Shown one piece after another: positions 34,392 through 43,036 of a DNA stretch of 64,000 nucleotides. A program made the translations under genes and the position numbers. This DNA comes from Gemmobacter caeni (lineage in GTDB: Bacteria > Pseudomonadota > Alphaproteobacteria > Rhodobacterales > Rhodobacteraceae), in the NCBI RefSeq assembly GCF_003054195.1, contig NZ_QBKP01000007.1, positions 186,001 to 250,000 of the forward strand, written 5' to 3'. Below the pieces are notes generated by a model. That model saw nothing but the letters and a program-made list of their open reading frames with translations, was not told where the DNA came from and made no database searches. How positions within the stretch are numbered: position 1 is the first letter of the stretch; every line of letters starts with the position of its first letter.

Positions 34392-34820
34392 ATGCAGGAT
34401 CATCATTGTCACACCAGCAGCATCGTGGTGAACCGCCCGGCAGAGGTGGCCTTTGCCATCATGTCCGACGGGATAGCGCAGGGCCAGTGGGCCTGGGGCA
34501 GCGCCAACCGGCGCGAGGCGGAGCCGGGGCTGTTTGTAGGCACCTCGGTCTTTTCGGGCAAGGAAACCTGGGTCCGGCTGAACGCCGATCCGGCACGGTT
34601 TCAGGTGGATTACGACGTCGGCCCGTCGAAAGAGGCCATGCAGTTTCGCAACATGTCGCGGGTGATCCCCGGTGACGTGCTGAAGATCGGCGCCGACAAA
34701 TGCGTGGTGACGCTGCTGACATGGCGGCTGGCCACCCAGACCGATCCGGAATGGGAGCAGATGGGCTGCATCCACGAGGCGGAGATGTTTCTGATCCGGG
34801 GCCTTCTGGAACGGAGTTAA
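34392..34820 (+). CDS. START/SRPBCC-like small protein, paralog of the 1652-2089 protein
   Basis: A 142-residue cytoplasmic protein preceded by AGGAGGGGG. It shares with the protein at 1652 an MQD start, an AEPGL-F/W-x-G-x-S-x-F-x-G core (about residues 47-59), a TWR motif and a terminal H-E-x-E region. Predicted strands and a C-terminal helix suggest a SRPBCC fold. It follows the AraC gene by 51 bases and is probably co-transcribed with it, placing it in the hydantoinase regulon. The function is unknown. Its stop shares TTAA with the stop of the convergent decarboxylase gene. Confidence 0.6.
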   Translation: MQDHHCHTSSIVVNRPAEVAFAIMSDGIAQGQWAWGSANRREAEPGLFVGTSVFSGKETWVRLNADPARFQVDYDVGPSKEAMQFRNMSRVIPGDVLKIGADKCVVTLLTWRLATQTDPEWEQMGCIHEAEMFLIRGLLERS

Positions 34821-36214
34821 CCGTTCCCGGCCAGTGCGGTGATCACCTCGAAGGCCGTGGCCACATCGGCCTCGGTCGCGTCGAACTGGCCGACCTGAAA
34901 GCGGATCACCAGCCCATCCTGCACCCGCGTCTGCGTGATGTAGATGCGGCCATCATCGTTGATCCGGTTGATGAAGGCCTGCTGCGCCGCCTCATCCGCG
35001 CCTTTCAGCCGGAAGGTGAACAGTGACAGGACCGGCTCGGTCACGATCTCGAACCGCGGATCGGCGCGCAGCCGGTCTGCAAGCGCCTGCGACCAGCGCA
35101 CATGGTTGCGGATGCGGGTGCGCAGCCCTTCCAGCCCGTAATGCCGCAGCACGAACCAGAGTTTCAGCGCACGGAAGCGGCGGCCCAGCGGAATCGACCA
35201 TTCCGAATAATTGACGATCCCGTCCGCGCCATGGGTTTTCAGGTATTCCGGCCGGATCGCCAGCGTCCGCACCAGCGGTTCGGGGTCGCTCAGGAAATGC
35301 GCCGCGCAGTCGAATTGCACGCCCAGCCATTTATGCGGATTGAACACGATGGAATCGGCGCCTTCTATGCCGGTCCACAACTCGCGGAACTCGGGGCAGA
35401 TCATCGCGGCGCCTGCCCAGGCTGCATCGACATGGGTGTAAAGCTTGTGCGCCTTCGCCACGGCAAGCGTCGCCGCAATGTCGTCGCAGGCGCCGGTTCC
35501 GGTGCCTCCGGTGCAGGCGATCACCCCGCAAGGACGCAACCCCGCCGCCAGATCGGCACGGATGGCGGCATCCAGCGCCGCCAGGTCCATGCTGCGCCGC
35601 GGGCCTTGCGTCGGGATGCGGACGAGGTTCGCGGCCCCGATGCCGGAAATCCAGATCGCCCGGTCGATGGAGGTATGCACCTCGCCCGAACAATAGACCC
35701 GCAGGCGCGGCTGGCCGCTCAGGCCCTGTTCATTGCCCGCCCAATCCAGCGCGCGTTCGCGCATCGTCAGCACAGCGGCGAGCGTGGCGGACGAGGCGCT
35801 GTCCTGAATGACCCCCTTGAATCCTTCTGGCAGACCAACCGACTGGCGCAGCCAGTCCATCATCACCGTCTCCATCTCGGTCGCGGCGGGCGAGGTCTGC
35901 CACAGCATGCATTGCGCGGCGACGGTGCTGGCCAGAAACTCGGCCAGCATCGAGGGCGGCGTGGCATTGGCGGGGAAATAGGCGAAGAAGCGCGGGTGCT
36001 GCCAGTGCGTCATACCGGGCATCACGATCTGTTCGAAATCGGCGAAGATTGCCTCCATCGCCTCGGGCGTTTCCGGCGGACAGGCGGGCAGGGCGGCGGC
36101 CACTTCGCCGGGACGGGTGCCGGCGCGGACCGGGCGCTCGCGCAGACCCTGATGATAGTGTGCGCCCCAATCGGCGATACGGGCGCCCCAGCGGGCGAAA
36201 TCGGTCCAGTTCAT
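34817..36214 (-). CDS. Group II PLP-dependent decarboxylase (aromatic amino acid decarboxylase type)
   Basis: The 465-residue protein has the DDC-family layout. It opens HWQHPRFFAYFPANATPPSMLAE in outline (residues 70-92), continues with a CTGGTGTGACDDIAAT stretch and the cofactor Asp in HVDAAWAGAAM, and has the PLP lysine in SIVFNPHKWLGVQFDC. The length is typical. It should decarboxylate an aromatic L-amino acid (tyrosine, tryptophan or phenylalanine) to the amine, and acetaldehyde-synthase-type activity is also known in the family. It stands alone on its strand, convergent with the START-like gene and divergent from the cobalamin riboswitch. Confidence 0.88.
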   Translation of the reverse strand: MNWTDFARWGARIADWGAHYHQGLRERPVRAGTRPGEVAAALPACPPETPEAMEAIFADFEQIVMPGMTHWQHPRFFAYFPANATPPSMLAEFLASTVAAQCMLWQTSPAATEMETVMMDWLRQSVGLPEGFKGVIQDSASSATLAAVLTMRERALDWAGNEQGLSGQPRLRVYCSGEVHTSIDRAIWISGIGAANLVRIPTQGPRRSMDLAALDAAIRADLAAGLRPCGVIACTGGTGTGACDDIAATLAVAKAHKLYTHVDAAWAGAAMICPEFRELWTGIEGADSIVFNPHKWLGVQFDCAAHFLSDPEPLVRTLAIRPEYLKTHGADGIVNYSEWSIPLGRRFRALKLWFVLRHYGLEGLRTRIRNHVRWSQALADRLRADPRFEIVTEPVLSLFTFRLKGADEAAQQAFINRINDDGRIYITQTRVQDGLVIRFQVGQFDATEADVATAFEVITALAGNG

Positions 36215-36438
36215 CGGGGCTCCTTGGTCGTGGCTTCGGGGATGGCGCAGAGCTTACCGCATTGTGCCTGTGGGGCTGGGCTTTCCGGATCGTTCAGCCC
36301 GCATCCTGCGGCGTGGTCATCTGCGCTCCTCCCCCGGGTGGGCAAAGCTTTGCTGCTTGGCCCGGTCCCGTCAAGCAGGCGGGGTGCGTGCATGGTGCCA
36401 CAGCGGAATGCGATCCACCCGCCGCGCTGCGGCGCGGC

Positions 36439-36467
36439 CTTGACTCGCGCAGCCCCCGGACCCTAGA
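36439..36467 (+). promoter_or_regulatory. Sigma70-like promoter for the B12 operon
   Basis: TTGACT at 36439-36444 and CTAGAT at 36462-36467 are separated by exactly 17 bases. Transcription would begin around 36474, just before the conserved riboswitch core. The preceding 224 bases (36215-36438) show no gene; I see nothing else there. Confidence 0.6.
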
Positions 36468-36473
36468 TCGCAG

Positions 36474-36645
36474 GACCAAGTTCCGGCCCGCCGGATGAAA
36501 AGGGAATACGGAGGAACGCCTGCGTTCTGGCCGTAGCTGCCCCCGCAACTGTCAGCGGTGAGCGACGTCGATCATGCCACTGGGGCGGCAAAGCCCCGGG
36601 AAGGCCGGCAACGCTACGACCCGCGAGCCAGGAGACCTGCTTGGA
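36474..36645 (+). ncRNA. Cobalamin riboswitch
   Basis: Conserved elements of the AdoCbl-type aptamer occur in order. AAAGGGAATACGG is at about 36499-36511, GCCCCCGCAACTGTCAGCGG at about 36539-36558 with GAGC following, the GCCACTGGGGCGGCAAAGCC block is at about 36576-36595, then GGGAAGGCCGG, and the B12 box GAGCCAGGAGACCTGC is at 36625-36640. The 137 bases between it and the receptor start contain a CGGGCATTTGCCCG hairpin (36751-36764). Its left arm overlaps the right arm of an alternative stem (36734-36738 with 36748-36752). These are plausible switch partners upstream of the GGGAGAACGG ribosome-binding site. Confidence 0.93.
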
Positions 36646-36782
36646 GGATCACCCTTTCCGGGCGCGAGGGGCGCCATGGAAGCGGCCTTAACCGCAGCGG
36701 TGACAGCAAGCACTGTCTGCGGAGCCCTTTCCGCGACACATCGGGTCTGTCGGGCATTTGCCCGCGATTGGGAGAACGGAAC

Positions 36783-38669
36783 ATGGGTTCCAAACGCGTG
36801 TCGTATCTTGGTCTTCTGGCCACCACCTGCCTTCTGGTGCCGGGCGCTGCCGTGGCGCAGGAGGTCACCGAAATGGATGAGATCATCATTTCCGGCGGCC
36901 TGACCGGCATTGCCGCCAATGCCTATGGCCGGTCGGTCACCGTGCTGGATGGCGCCGAAATCGCGGATCGCGGCATCGCGACGGTGCAGGATGCCCTGCG
37001 CGCGCTGCCAGGGGTTTCCGTGACCGGCTCGGGCAGCACCTATACGCAGGTGCGTATCCGGGGCGGCGAGGCCAGCCATACGCTTGTGCTGATCGACGGG
37101 ATCGAGGCCAGTGCCGGGTCCGATGAATATGTCTTCACCGGGCTGGAAGCCGCCGATATCGACCGGATCGAGGTGCTGCGCGGCCCGCAATCGGCTTCTT
37201 ACGGCTCCAATGCCTCGACGGGGGTGATCAACATCATCACCAAAAAGGGCGATGAGGGCACGCATTACGGCGGCCGGATCGAGTTCGGCAACGGCACTGC
37301 CGCCTCGGCCTTCCTGTCGCAGCGCAGTGCGCGCGGCGGGCTCAAGCTGAGCCTCTCGGATCGTGATGACAAGGGCTATGACCAGTCCGGCGATGGCGGC
37401 GAGAAGGACGGTATCCGCCGCCGCACCCTGAACCTGTCGGGCGACTGGCAGGCGACCGAGGATCTGACGCTGGGCTTCACCCTGCGCCGCTCGAAAGAGC
37501 GCTACGACTATGATTCCGAAAACTGGGCCGCGACCGATGCCGACAGCTACGTCGTGGATGACCCGGCGCCCTACAGCAACCGCGATGAACAGACCGGCGC
37601 TTTGTGGGCGGAATTTTCGATGCTGGATGGCCGGATGACCCATCGGCTGGAATGGCAGAACACGCTGTTCAGGCAGAGCTTCAACGGCGGCCCGACCACG
37701 CGGGGTGAGACCGGGAAGCTGAAATACCGGCTCAGCTACGCGCTGGACGGACAGGCGGTGGAAGATGCGTCGCACCTGCTGAACCTGCTTGCGGAAAAGG
37801 AGGATGATGAATCCTCGGCGGCGCCGGGTTACAAGCGCGGCATGACCTCGGTCGCGCTGGAATATCGCGGTTTTCTTGACAACGGGCTGGACATCCAGGC
37901 TGGCATCCGGCGCGACAACAACAAGACCTTCGAGGATTTCACCAGCTGGAACATCGGCCTGTCGTGGCGCGTGCCGGATACCGGGCTGCGCGTCCATGCC
38001 TCGGCGGGCCGCGCCTCGGTCAACCCGTCCTATTACGAACTTTATGCCGATGACAGCTACACGCTGGGCAATCCCCGTCTGGCACCCGAACGCAACACCG
38101 GCTTCGATCTGGGGATCGAGACCGAGGTTCTGGGCGGTCGCGGCCTGATCGACATCACCTATTTCAACGAGAAGCTGGAAGACGAGATCACCTATGCCTA
38201 TGGCGCGGCACCCGATGGCTCGGGCCGGGCGACCTATGTCAACCAGTCGGGCAAAAGCCCGCGTCAGGGGATCGAGCTCAGCGGTCGCCTGCAAGCCACC
38301 GACACGCTGTCTCTGGGGATGAACTACACCTATCTGGACGCAAAGAACCCCGACGGCTCGGTCGAGATCCTGCGCCCCCGGCACGAGCTTGGCCTGTCAG
38401 GCACCTGGCAGACCTTTGGCGGCCGCGGTTCGGTTACGGCGGACATCCGCTATGCGGCGGGGAATTACAGCACCGAATACTGGGGCGCCTTTGCAACCCG
38501 CAAGACCCCGGTCTGGACCACCGTGAATGTCGCCGCGCGCTATGATCTGACCGACAGCGTGCAGCTGACCGGGCGCGTCACCAACCTCTTTGACCGCAAG
38601 AATGTGGAAACCTGGGGTTATGCAACGCCAGGTCGCACCGCATGGCTGGGGCTGGAGGCGAAATGGTAA
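36783..38669 (+). CDS. btuB: TonB-dependent cobalamin receptor (BtuB-like)
   Basis: The 628-residue outer-membrane protein has a signal peptide (residues 1-25, ending AVAQE), a TonB-box-like DEIIISGG directly after it, a plug domain (VRIRGGEASHTLVLIDG, then DIDRIEVLRGPQSASYGSNASTGVINI) and a C-terminal beta-barrel ending in an aromatic/Trp residue (GLEAKW). The length matches BtuB. The cobalamin riboswitch directly upstream and the B12 importer plus CbiZ downstream support corrinoid as the ligand. Its stop overlaps the start of the binding-protein gene by 7 bases. Confidence 0.93.
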   Translation: MGSKRVSYLGLLATTCLLVPGAAVAQEVTEMDEIIISGGLTGIAANAYGRSVTVLDGAEIADRGIATVQDALRALPGVSVTGSGSTYTQVRIRGGEASHTLVLIDGIEASAGSDEYVFTGLEAADIDRIEVLRGPQSASYGSNASTGVINIITKKGDEGTHYGGRIEFGNGTAASAFLSQRSARGGLKLSLSDRDDKGYDQSGDGGEKDGIRRRTLNLSGDWQATEDLTLGFTLRRSKERYDYDSENWAATDADSYVVDDPAPYSNRDEQTGALWAEFSMLDGRMTHRLEWQNTLFRQSFNGGPTTRGETGKLKYRLSYALDGQAVEDASHLLNLLAEKEDDESSAAPGYKRGMTSVALEYRGFLDNGLDIQAGIRRDNNKTFEDFTSWNIGLSWRVPDTGLRVHASAGRASVNPSYYELYADDSYTLGNPRLAPERNTGFDLGIETEVLGGRGLIDITYFNEKLEDEITYAYGAAPDGSGRATYVNQSGKSPRQGIELSGRLQATDTLSLGMNYTYLDAKNPDGSVEILRPRHELGLSGTWQTFGGRGSVTADIRYAAGNYSTEYWGAFATRKTPVWTTVNVAARYDLTDSVQLTGRVTNLFDRKNVETWGYATPGRTAWLGLEAKW

Positions 38670-39493
38670 GGCAGCTTGCGCTGCTTTTGCTGCTGGCCGG
38701 TCCGGTAAGCACCGGGCCGGGGTTCGCCGCGCCGGACGCCCCCCGGCGCGTCGTCTCGATCAATCTCTGTACCGATCAGCTTGCTATCCTCCTGGCCGCG
38801 CCGGGGCAGTTGATTTCCGTCTCCGATCTGGCGCAGGACCCGCGCTCCTCCACCATGGTCGAGGCGGCCATGGCCTATCCGGCCAATCAGGGTCAGGCCG
38901 AGGAGGTTTACCTGATGAAGCCCGATCTGGTTCTGGCCGGAGCCTATACGGCGCGTGCCACGGTATCGATGCTGGAAAGGCTGGGTATCCGCGTGGTCAC
39001 CTTCCCGCCTGCGAGTTCCATCGCGGAGGTGCGGCAGGGCATGATCGAGATGGGCCGCGCTCTGGGCCGTGAGGCGGCGGCGCAGGCCATGCTGGAGGCG
39101 TTCGATGCCCGTCTCGAGCGGCTGCCACCGGCCCCGTCGCAGCGCCCAACCGCCGCGACCTTCGCGGCCAACGGCTATGCCTCGGGCAGCCGGAGCCTTG
39201 CGGGCGAGATCATCGAACGCGCGGGCTATCACCATCTGGCCGAGGATCTGGGCATGCCCATGGGCGGCTTCCTGCCGCTGGAGGCGCTGATCATGGCCGA
39301 CCCCGATCTGGTGATTGCGGGCGATCCCTATCCCGGCGCCTCGCGCGCCGAAGAGGTGCTGCACCACCCCGCGCTTGCCGCGCTGACCGGCGGGCAGACG
39401 GTGCTGGAGGAGAATGACTGGGTCTGTGGCCTGCCCGCGCTGCTGGATGCGACCGAACGGCTTGCCGCGACCCGCAAGTGGGGCGCGCCATGA
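38663..39493 (+). CDS. btuF: Periplasmic corrinoid-binding protein (BtuF-like)
   Basis: A 276-residue protein with a short signal peptide (residues 1-22, ending FAAPD). The class III binding fold begins RRVVSINLCTDQLAILLA, followed by KPDLVLAGAYTARATVSMLERLG and DPDLVIAGDPYP near the second lobe. It delivers B12 from the receptor to the inner-membrane importer encoded next. ATG 38663 is favoured because it gives the signal peptide directly; ATG 38642 would add seven residues within the receptor gene. The assignment to B12 rests on family plus context. Confidence 0.85.
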   Translation: MVRQLALLLLLAGPVSTGPGFAAPDAPRRVVSINLCTDQLAILLAAPGQLISVSDLAQDPRSSTMVEAAMAYPANQGQAEEVYLMKPDLVLAGAYTARATVSMLERLGIRVVTFPPASSIAEVRQGMIEMGRALGREAAAQAMLEAFDARLERLPPAPSQRPTAATFAANGYASGSRSLAGEIIERAGYHHLAEDLGMPMGGFLPLEALIMADPDLVIAGDPYPGASRAEEVLHHPALAALTGGQTVLEENDWVCGLPALLDATERLAATRKWGAP

Positions 39494-40476
39494 GCTTTGC
39501 GCGGCTGCTGACCCTGCTGGCTGTGCTGGTTGCGCTGCTGTTCCTCGTCTCGCTGGTGACGGGCGTTGCGGCGGCGGGTCCAGGGGAATCCCTGCGCGCG
39601 CTGGTCTTTGGCGATGGCGGGCCGTTGACGCTGGTGATGCGGGAAATCCGGCTGCCGCGTGCGCTGCTCGCGGTGATGGTGGGGGTGAGCCTTGGCCTTT
39701 CGGGGGCGGCAATGCAGGGGCTCTTGCGCAATCCGCTGGCCGAACCCGGTCTGATCGGCGTTTCGGCCTCGGCGGCCCTCGGCGCGGTGCTGGCATTGCA
39801 GACTGGCTTTGCGGCCGCCTTCACCCTGGCACTGCCATTTTCGGCGCTGGCGGGGGCGCTGGCGGGAGTGTTGCTGATCCTGCTGCTGGCGGGCCGCAGC
39901 GGTGGCGCGCTGGCGCTGATCCTGGCGGGGGTGGCGCTGTCGGCGCTGGCCGCCGCAATGACCTCTCTGGTGCTGAACCTGTCGCCCAACCCGTTTGCGG
40001 CCAATGAAATCGTGTTCTGGATGATGGGATCACTGGCTGACCGCAGCTTTGCCCATGTCTGGATCGCCCTTCCGATCATGGCGGCGGGCTGGCTTGCACT
40101 GGCGCGGACAGGCCGGGGGCTGGAGGCGCTGACGCTGGGCGAGGATGCCGCCGCCGCCATGGGCACCGATCTCCGCCGCCTGCGGTTGCTGGTGGTGACG
40201 GGCGTCGCGGCCTCGGTCGGCGCCGCCACGGCGGTGGCAGGCGCGGTGGGCTTCGTCGGGCTGGTGGTGCCGCATCTCTTGCGTGGCGCGGTCGGGGGGC
40301 GCCCGTCGCGGCTGTTGCCTGCGGCCGCGCTGGGGGGGGCGGCGCTGGTGCTGGCGGCCGATATCGGCGTGCGCGTCATCCTGCCGGGGCGTGATCTCAA
40401 ACTCGGCGTTCTGATGGCGCTGGTGGGCGCGCCGGTGTTCCTGCATCTGATCTGGCGCATGCGGGGGCAGACATGA
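39490..40476 (+). CDS. btuC: Corrinoid ABC transporter permease (BtuC/FecCD family)
   Basis: The 328-residue membrane protein shows FecCD-family landmarks: EIRLPRALLAVMVGVSLGLSGAAMQGLLRNPLAEPGLIG in outline (residues 48-86) and GAVGFVGLVVPHLLRGAVG before the last helices. About ten membrane segments are visible. It forms the homodimeric channel of the B12 importer. The ATG overlaps the preceding stop by 4 bases and the next gene overlaps its own stop by 4, so the operon is tightly coupled. Confidence 0.9.
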   Translation: MSFARLLTLLAVLVALLFLVSLVTGVAAAGPGESLRALVFGDGGPLTLVMREIRLPRALLAVMVGVSLGLSGAAMQGLLRNPLAEPGLIGVSASAALGAVLALQTGFAAAFTLALPFSALAGALAGVLLILLLAGRSGGALALILAGVALSALAAAMTSLVLNLSPNPFAANEIVFWMMGSLADRSFAHVWIALPIMAAGWLALARTGRGLEALTLGEDAAAAMGTDLRRLRLLVVTGVAASVGAATAVAGAVGFVGLVVPHLLRGAVGGRPSRLLPAAALGGAALVLAADIGVRVILPGRDLKLGVLMALVGAPVFLHLIWRMRGQT

Positions 40477-41216
40477 GCCTGTTGACGCTCGACCGTCTGA
40501 GCCTGTCCCGCAGCAGCACGCCCGTTCTGCGCGAGATTTCCCTGACCATCGCGCCCGGCGAATGCGTGGGGTTGCTGGGACCGAATGGCGCCGGGAAATC
40601 CACGCTGATGCGCGCGGCGCTGGGGCTGGTGCAGGCCAGTGGCCAGAGCTCGCTCGCCCGGCTGCGCCCGGCAGAGCGCGCGGCGCAGGTCGCCTGGCTG
40701 CCGCAGGCGCGTGAAATCGCCTGGCCGGTCAGCGTGGCGCATCTGGTCTCGCTCGGCGCGATGGCGCGTGGCCGGGCCGAAGATCACCCCTCGGTCGCGG
40801 CTGCCATCGCCCGCATGGGGCTGGAGCCATTCCGCAACCGCGTGGCAACGGCCCTTTCTGGCGGGGAGCAGGCGCGGGTTCTGCTGGCACGCGCGCTGGC
40901 CCAGGATACTCCGCTCCTGATGGCGGATGAGCCCGTCGCGGGCCTCGACCCTGCCCAGCAGATCCGCAGCATGCGGGTGCTGCGCGCGCTGGCGGACGAG
41001 GGGCGCGGTGTTGTGGTCTCGCTGCACGATCTCGGGCTGGCGGCGCGACACTGCACCCGGCTTCTGGTGCTGCATCAGGGCGCGCTGGTGGCCGATGGCA
41101 CGCCCGAGGCGGTGCTGACGCCTGAGCTTCTGGCCGGGGTGTTCGACATCATCGCCCATCGTGCCGATACGCCCGAAGGCCCCAGTTTCCAGCCGCTCGC
41201 TACGGTGTCGGAATGA
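40473..41216 (+). CDS. btuD: Corrinoid ABC transporter ATP-binding protein (BtuD/FecE family)
   Basis: A 247-residue ATPase with Walker A GPNGAGKSTLMRAALG, the signature LSGGEQARVLLARAL and Walker B LLMADEPVAGLDPAQQ, then the H-loop SLHDLGLAARH. The family and length fit importers of B12, heme or siderophores; the riboswitch-controlled operon supports B12. It overlaps btuC and cbiZ by 4 bases each. Confidence 0.9.
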   Translation: MSLLTLDRLSLSRSSTPVLREISLTIAPGECVGLLGPNGAGKSTLMRAALGLVQASGQSSLARLRPAERAAQVAWLPQAREIAWPVSVAHLVSLGAMARGRAEDHPSVAAAIARMGLEPFRNRVATALSGGEQARVLLARALAQDTPLLMADEPVAGLDPAQQIRSMRVLRALADEGRGVVVSLHDLGLAARHCTRLLVLHQGALVADGTPEAVLTPELLAGVFDIIAHRADTPEGPSFQPLATVSE

Positions 41217-41881
41217 CTGTGCTCACCCTTGCCCGTCCCTGGCTGATCGCCGATCTGGGGCAGGAGATGCGCGTGCTCAGCTTCGCGCCGTGGCGGCCGG
41301 GCTTTGCCACTGCGCGCCGCATCCTGTGGCGCGAGGTGCGTAATGCTGATTTGACGCCGGATCTGGACGTGGACCGCTGGTTCGCGGCTGAAATGGCGGG
41401 GCAGGGCGCGTCGGGGGATGTCGGCATGCTGACCTCGCGCGATATCGGGCGACATTTCACCGCGCAGGCAGAGGTGGAGGGGATCGCCGTCACCTGTATT
41501 GCCACGGTCGGGCTTGGCAATGCCGAAACGGCGGGCGCCCGCCGCGCGACGGCCCCCGCGCCGGTGGGCACCATCAACCTCGCTGTGGTGGTCGGGGCCG
41601 GGCTGACCGAAACTGCGCAGCTTGAGGCGCTGACCATCGTGGCCGAGGCGCGCACGGCGGCGGTGATGGACAGCGGGTTGCGCCTCGGGAATGGTGCCCG
41701 AGCCACCGGCACCGGCACGGATTGCATCGCGCTGGCCGCCCGGCCGGGAGAGATGCGTTTCGCCGGGCTGCATACCGCCCTGGGCGAGGCACTTGGCCGC
41801 GCGGTGCGGCAGGCCGTTGCCGTGGGGGCTGAGGACTGGATGCTGGAAAACGGCAGGGTGGCCGACGGCTATCCGCCGTGA
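41213..41881 (+). CDS. cbiZ: Adenosylcobinamide amidohydrolase (cobamide remodelling)
   Basis: The 222-residue protein matches CbiZ: VGMLTSRDIGRHFTAQAEVEGI, the conserved VGLGNAETAGARRA and GTINLAVVVGAGLT stretches, and EARTAAVMDSG with ATGTGTDCIALAA near the C-terminus. CbiZ removes the aminopropanol side chain from adenosylcobinamide to give adenosylcobyric acid. In Rhodobacter sphaeroides it also cleaves pseudocobalamin, so that the lower ligand can be exchanged. As the last gene of the riboswitch-controlled import operon, it would process corrinoids as they arrive. Confidence 0.92.
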   Translation: MTVLTLARPWLIADLGQEMRVLSFAPWRPGFATARRILWREVRNADLTPDLDVDRWFAAEMAGQGASGDVGMLTSRDIGRHFTAQAEVEGIAVTCIATVGLGNAETAGARRATAPAPVGTINLAVVVGAGLTETAQLEALTIVAEARTAAVMDSGLRLGNGARATGTGTDCIALAARPGEMRFAGLHTALGEALGRAVRQAVAVGAEDWMLENGRVADGYPP

Positions 41882-41977
41882 ACACGGCGCCGCACGGGGG
41901 CGAGGCTTTCTCCGGGCGGGGATTTTTGCTAACCATGGCTCAGGCTGACGCCGTGCCGCACGTTTGAGGAAACGCCG

Positions 41978-42661
41978 ATGTCCGGTCAGGAACCCATCAC
42001 CGCCACGGCCCCTGCGCTGATGTCCTTCATCGCCATGGGCGGCCCTGCCATGTGGGCCATCGCCGTGCTGTCGGTTCTGGCGCTGGCCCTGATCCTGTGG
42101 AAGGTGATGCGGCTTCTGTCCTTCGGGGCCTGGTCCGGCGGGCGGCGCACGGCCGAGGCGCTGGAGCTTTGGCACACAGGGCAGCGGGATGCGGCGATGC
42201 AGCTGCTGGCCGGGCGCAGCTCGCTTCGTGCGCAGCTCGCACTGGCCGCAATGCGGGCGGCGCAGAACCCCGCCCTCGATCGTGAGGCAGCCGAGGCGGA
42301 AACCGCGCGGGTGGCGCGCAAGCTGCTGGCGCAGGCGCGGGCGGGTTTGCGGGGGCTGGAGCTTGCCTCGACCATCGGGCCGCTTCTGGGGCTGCTGGGC
42401 ACCGTGACCGGCATGATCGCGGCGTTTCAGGCATTGCAGGAGGCGGGCAGCCGCGCTGATCCGGCCACGCTGGCAGGCGGCATCTGGGAGGCGCTGCTGA
42501 CCACCGCCGCCGGCATGGCGGTGGCCATTCCGGCGCAGGTGGCGCTGACCTGGTTCGACAGTGTGGTCGATGCGCTGCGGCACGACATGGAGGATGCGGC
42601 GACGCAGATCCTGCATGGCGCACCGCCCGCCGCGCCGAAATTGCGACAGGCGGCGGAATGA
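41978..42661 (+). CDS. exbB: ExbB/TolQ-family proton channel subunit
   Basis: The 227-residue inner-membrane protein has three hydrophobic segments: WAIAVLSVLALALILWKVM near residues 26-44, ELASTIGPLLGLLGTVTGMI, and WEALLTTAAGMAVAIPAQVAL. The conserved pore threonines occur in GTVTGM and LTTAAG. It should form the pentameric scaffold that powers TonB. It starts a four-gene exbB-exbD-exbD-tonB set 96 bases after cbiZ, possibly from its own promoter or by read-through from the B12 operon. Confidence 0.9.
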   Translation: MSGQEPITATAPALMSFIAMGGPAMWAIAVLSVLALALILWKVMRLLSFGAWSGGRRTAEALELWHTGQRDAAMQLLAGRSSLRAQLALAAMRAAQNPALDREAAEAETARVARKLLAQARAGLRGLELASTIGPLLGLLGTVTGMIAAFQALQEAGSRADPATLAGGIWEALLTTAAGMAVAIPAQVALTWFDSVVDALRHDMEDAATQILHGAPPAAPKLRQAAE

Positions 42662-43035
42662 TCCGCTTCGGCCCTGACCGGCCGCGCCGGAGGCCCAATC
42701 TGACGCCGATGATCGACGTGGTGTTCCTGCTGCTGGTGTTCTTCATGCTCGCCTCGCGTTTTGGCACCGACCGGGCCCTGCCCGTCGCCACCGCAGGAAC
42801 GGGGGGCAGTTACAGCGGCCCCCCGCGCCTGGTGGAGCTTGCACCGGCTGGCCTGCGGCTGAACGGTGTCACCGTGACGCCCGATGCGCTGGTGGCCGGG
42901 CTGGAACGGCTGACCGAAAGCGGATCGGATGTGATCGTGCTGCGTGCCCGCGACGGTGCTGATCTTCAGGCGCTGGTCGCGGTGATGGACAGGCTGTCGG
43001 CGGCGGGCTTCAGCCGTCTGGTTCTGGTGCCCTGA
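42658..43035 (+). CDS. exbD: ExbD/TolR-family protein with the canonical membrane Asp
   Basis: A 125-residue protein with one N-terminal transmembrane helix. The segment NLTPMIDVVFLLLVFFML keeps the essential proton-carrying Asp (D20) in the PxID motif, equivalent to Asp25 of E. coli ExbD. The periplasmic domain includes GSDVIVLRARDGADLQALVAVMD. The first base of its ATG overlaps the exbB stop region (4-base overlap). It probably forms a dimer, perhaps a heterodimer with the second ExbD encoded next. Confidence 0.9.
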   Translation: MIRFGPDRPRRRPNLTPMIDVVFLLLVFFMLASRFGTDRALPVATAGTGGSYSGPPRLVELAPAGLRLNGVTVTPDALVAGLERLTESGSDVIVLRARDGADLQALVAVMDRLSAAGFSRLVLVP

Positions 43036-43036
43036 G

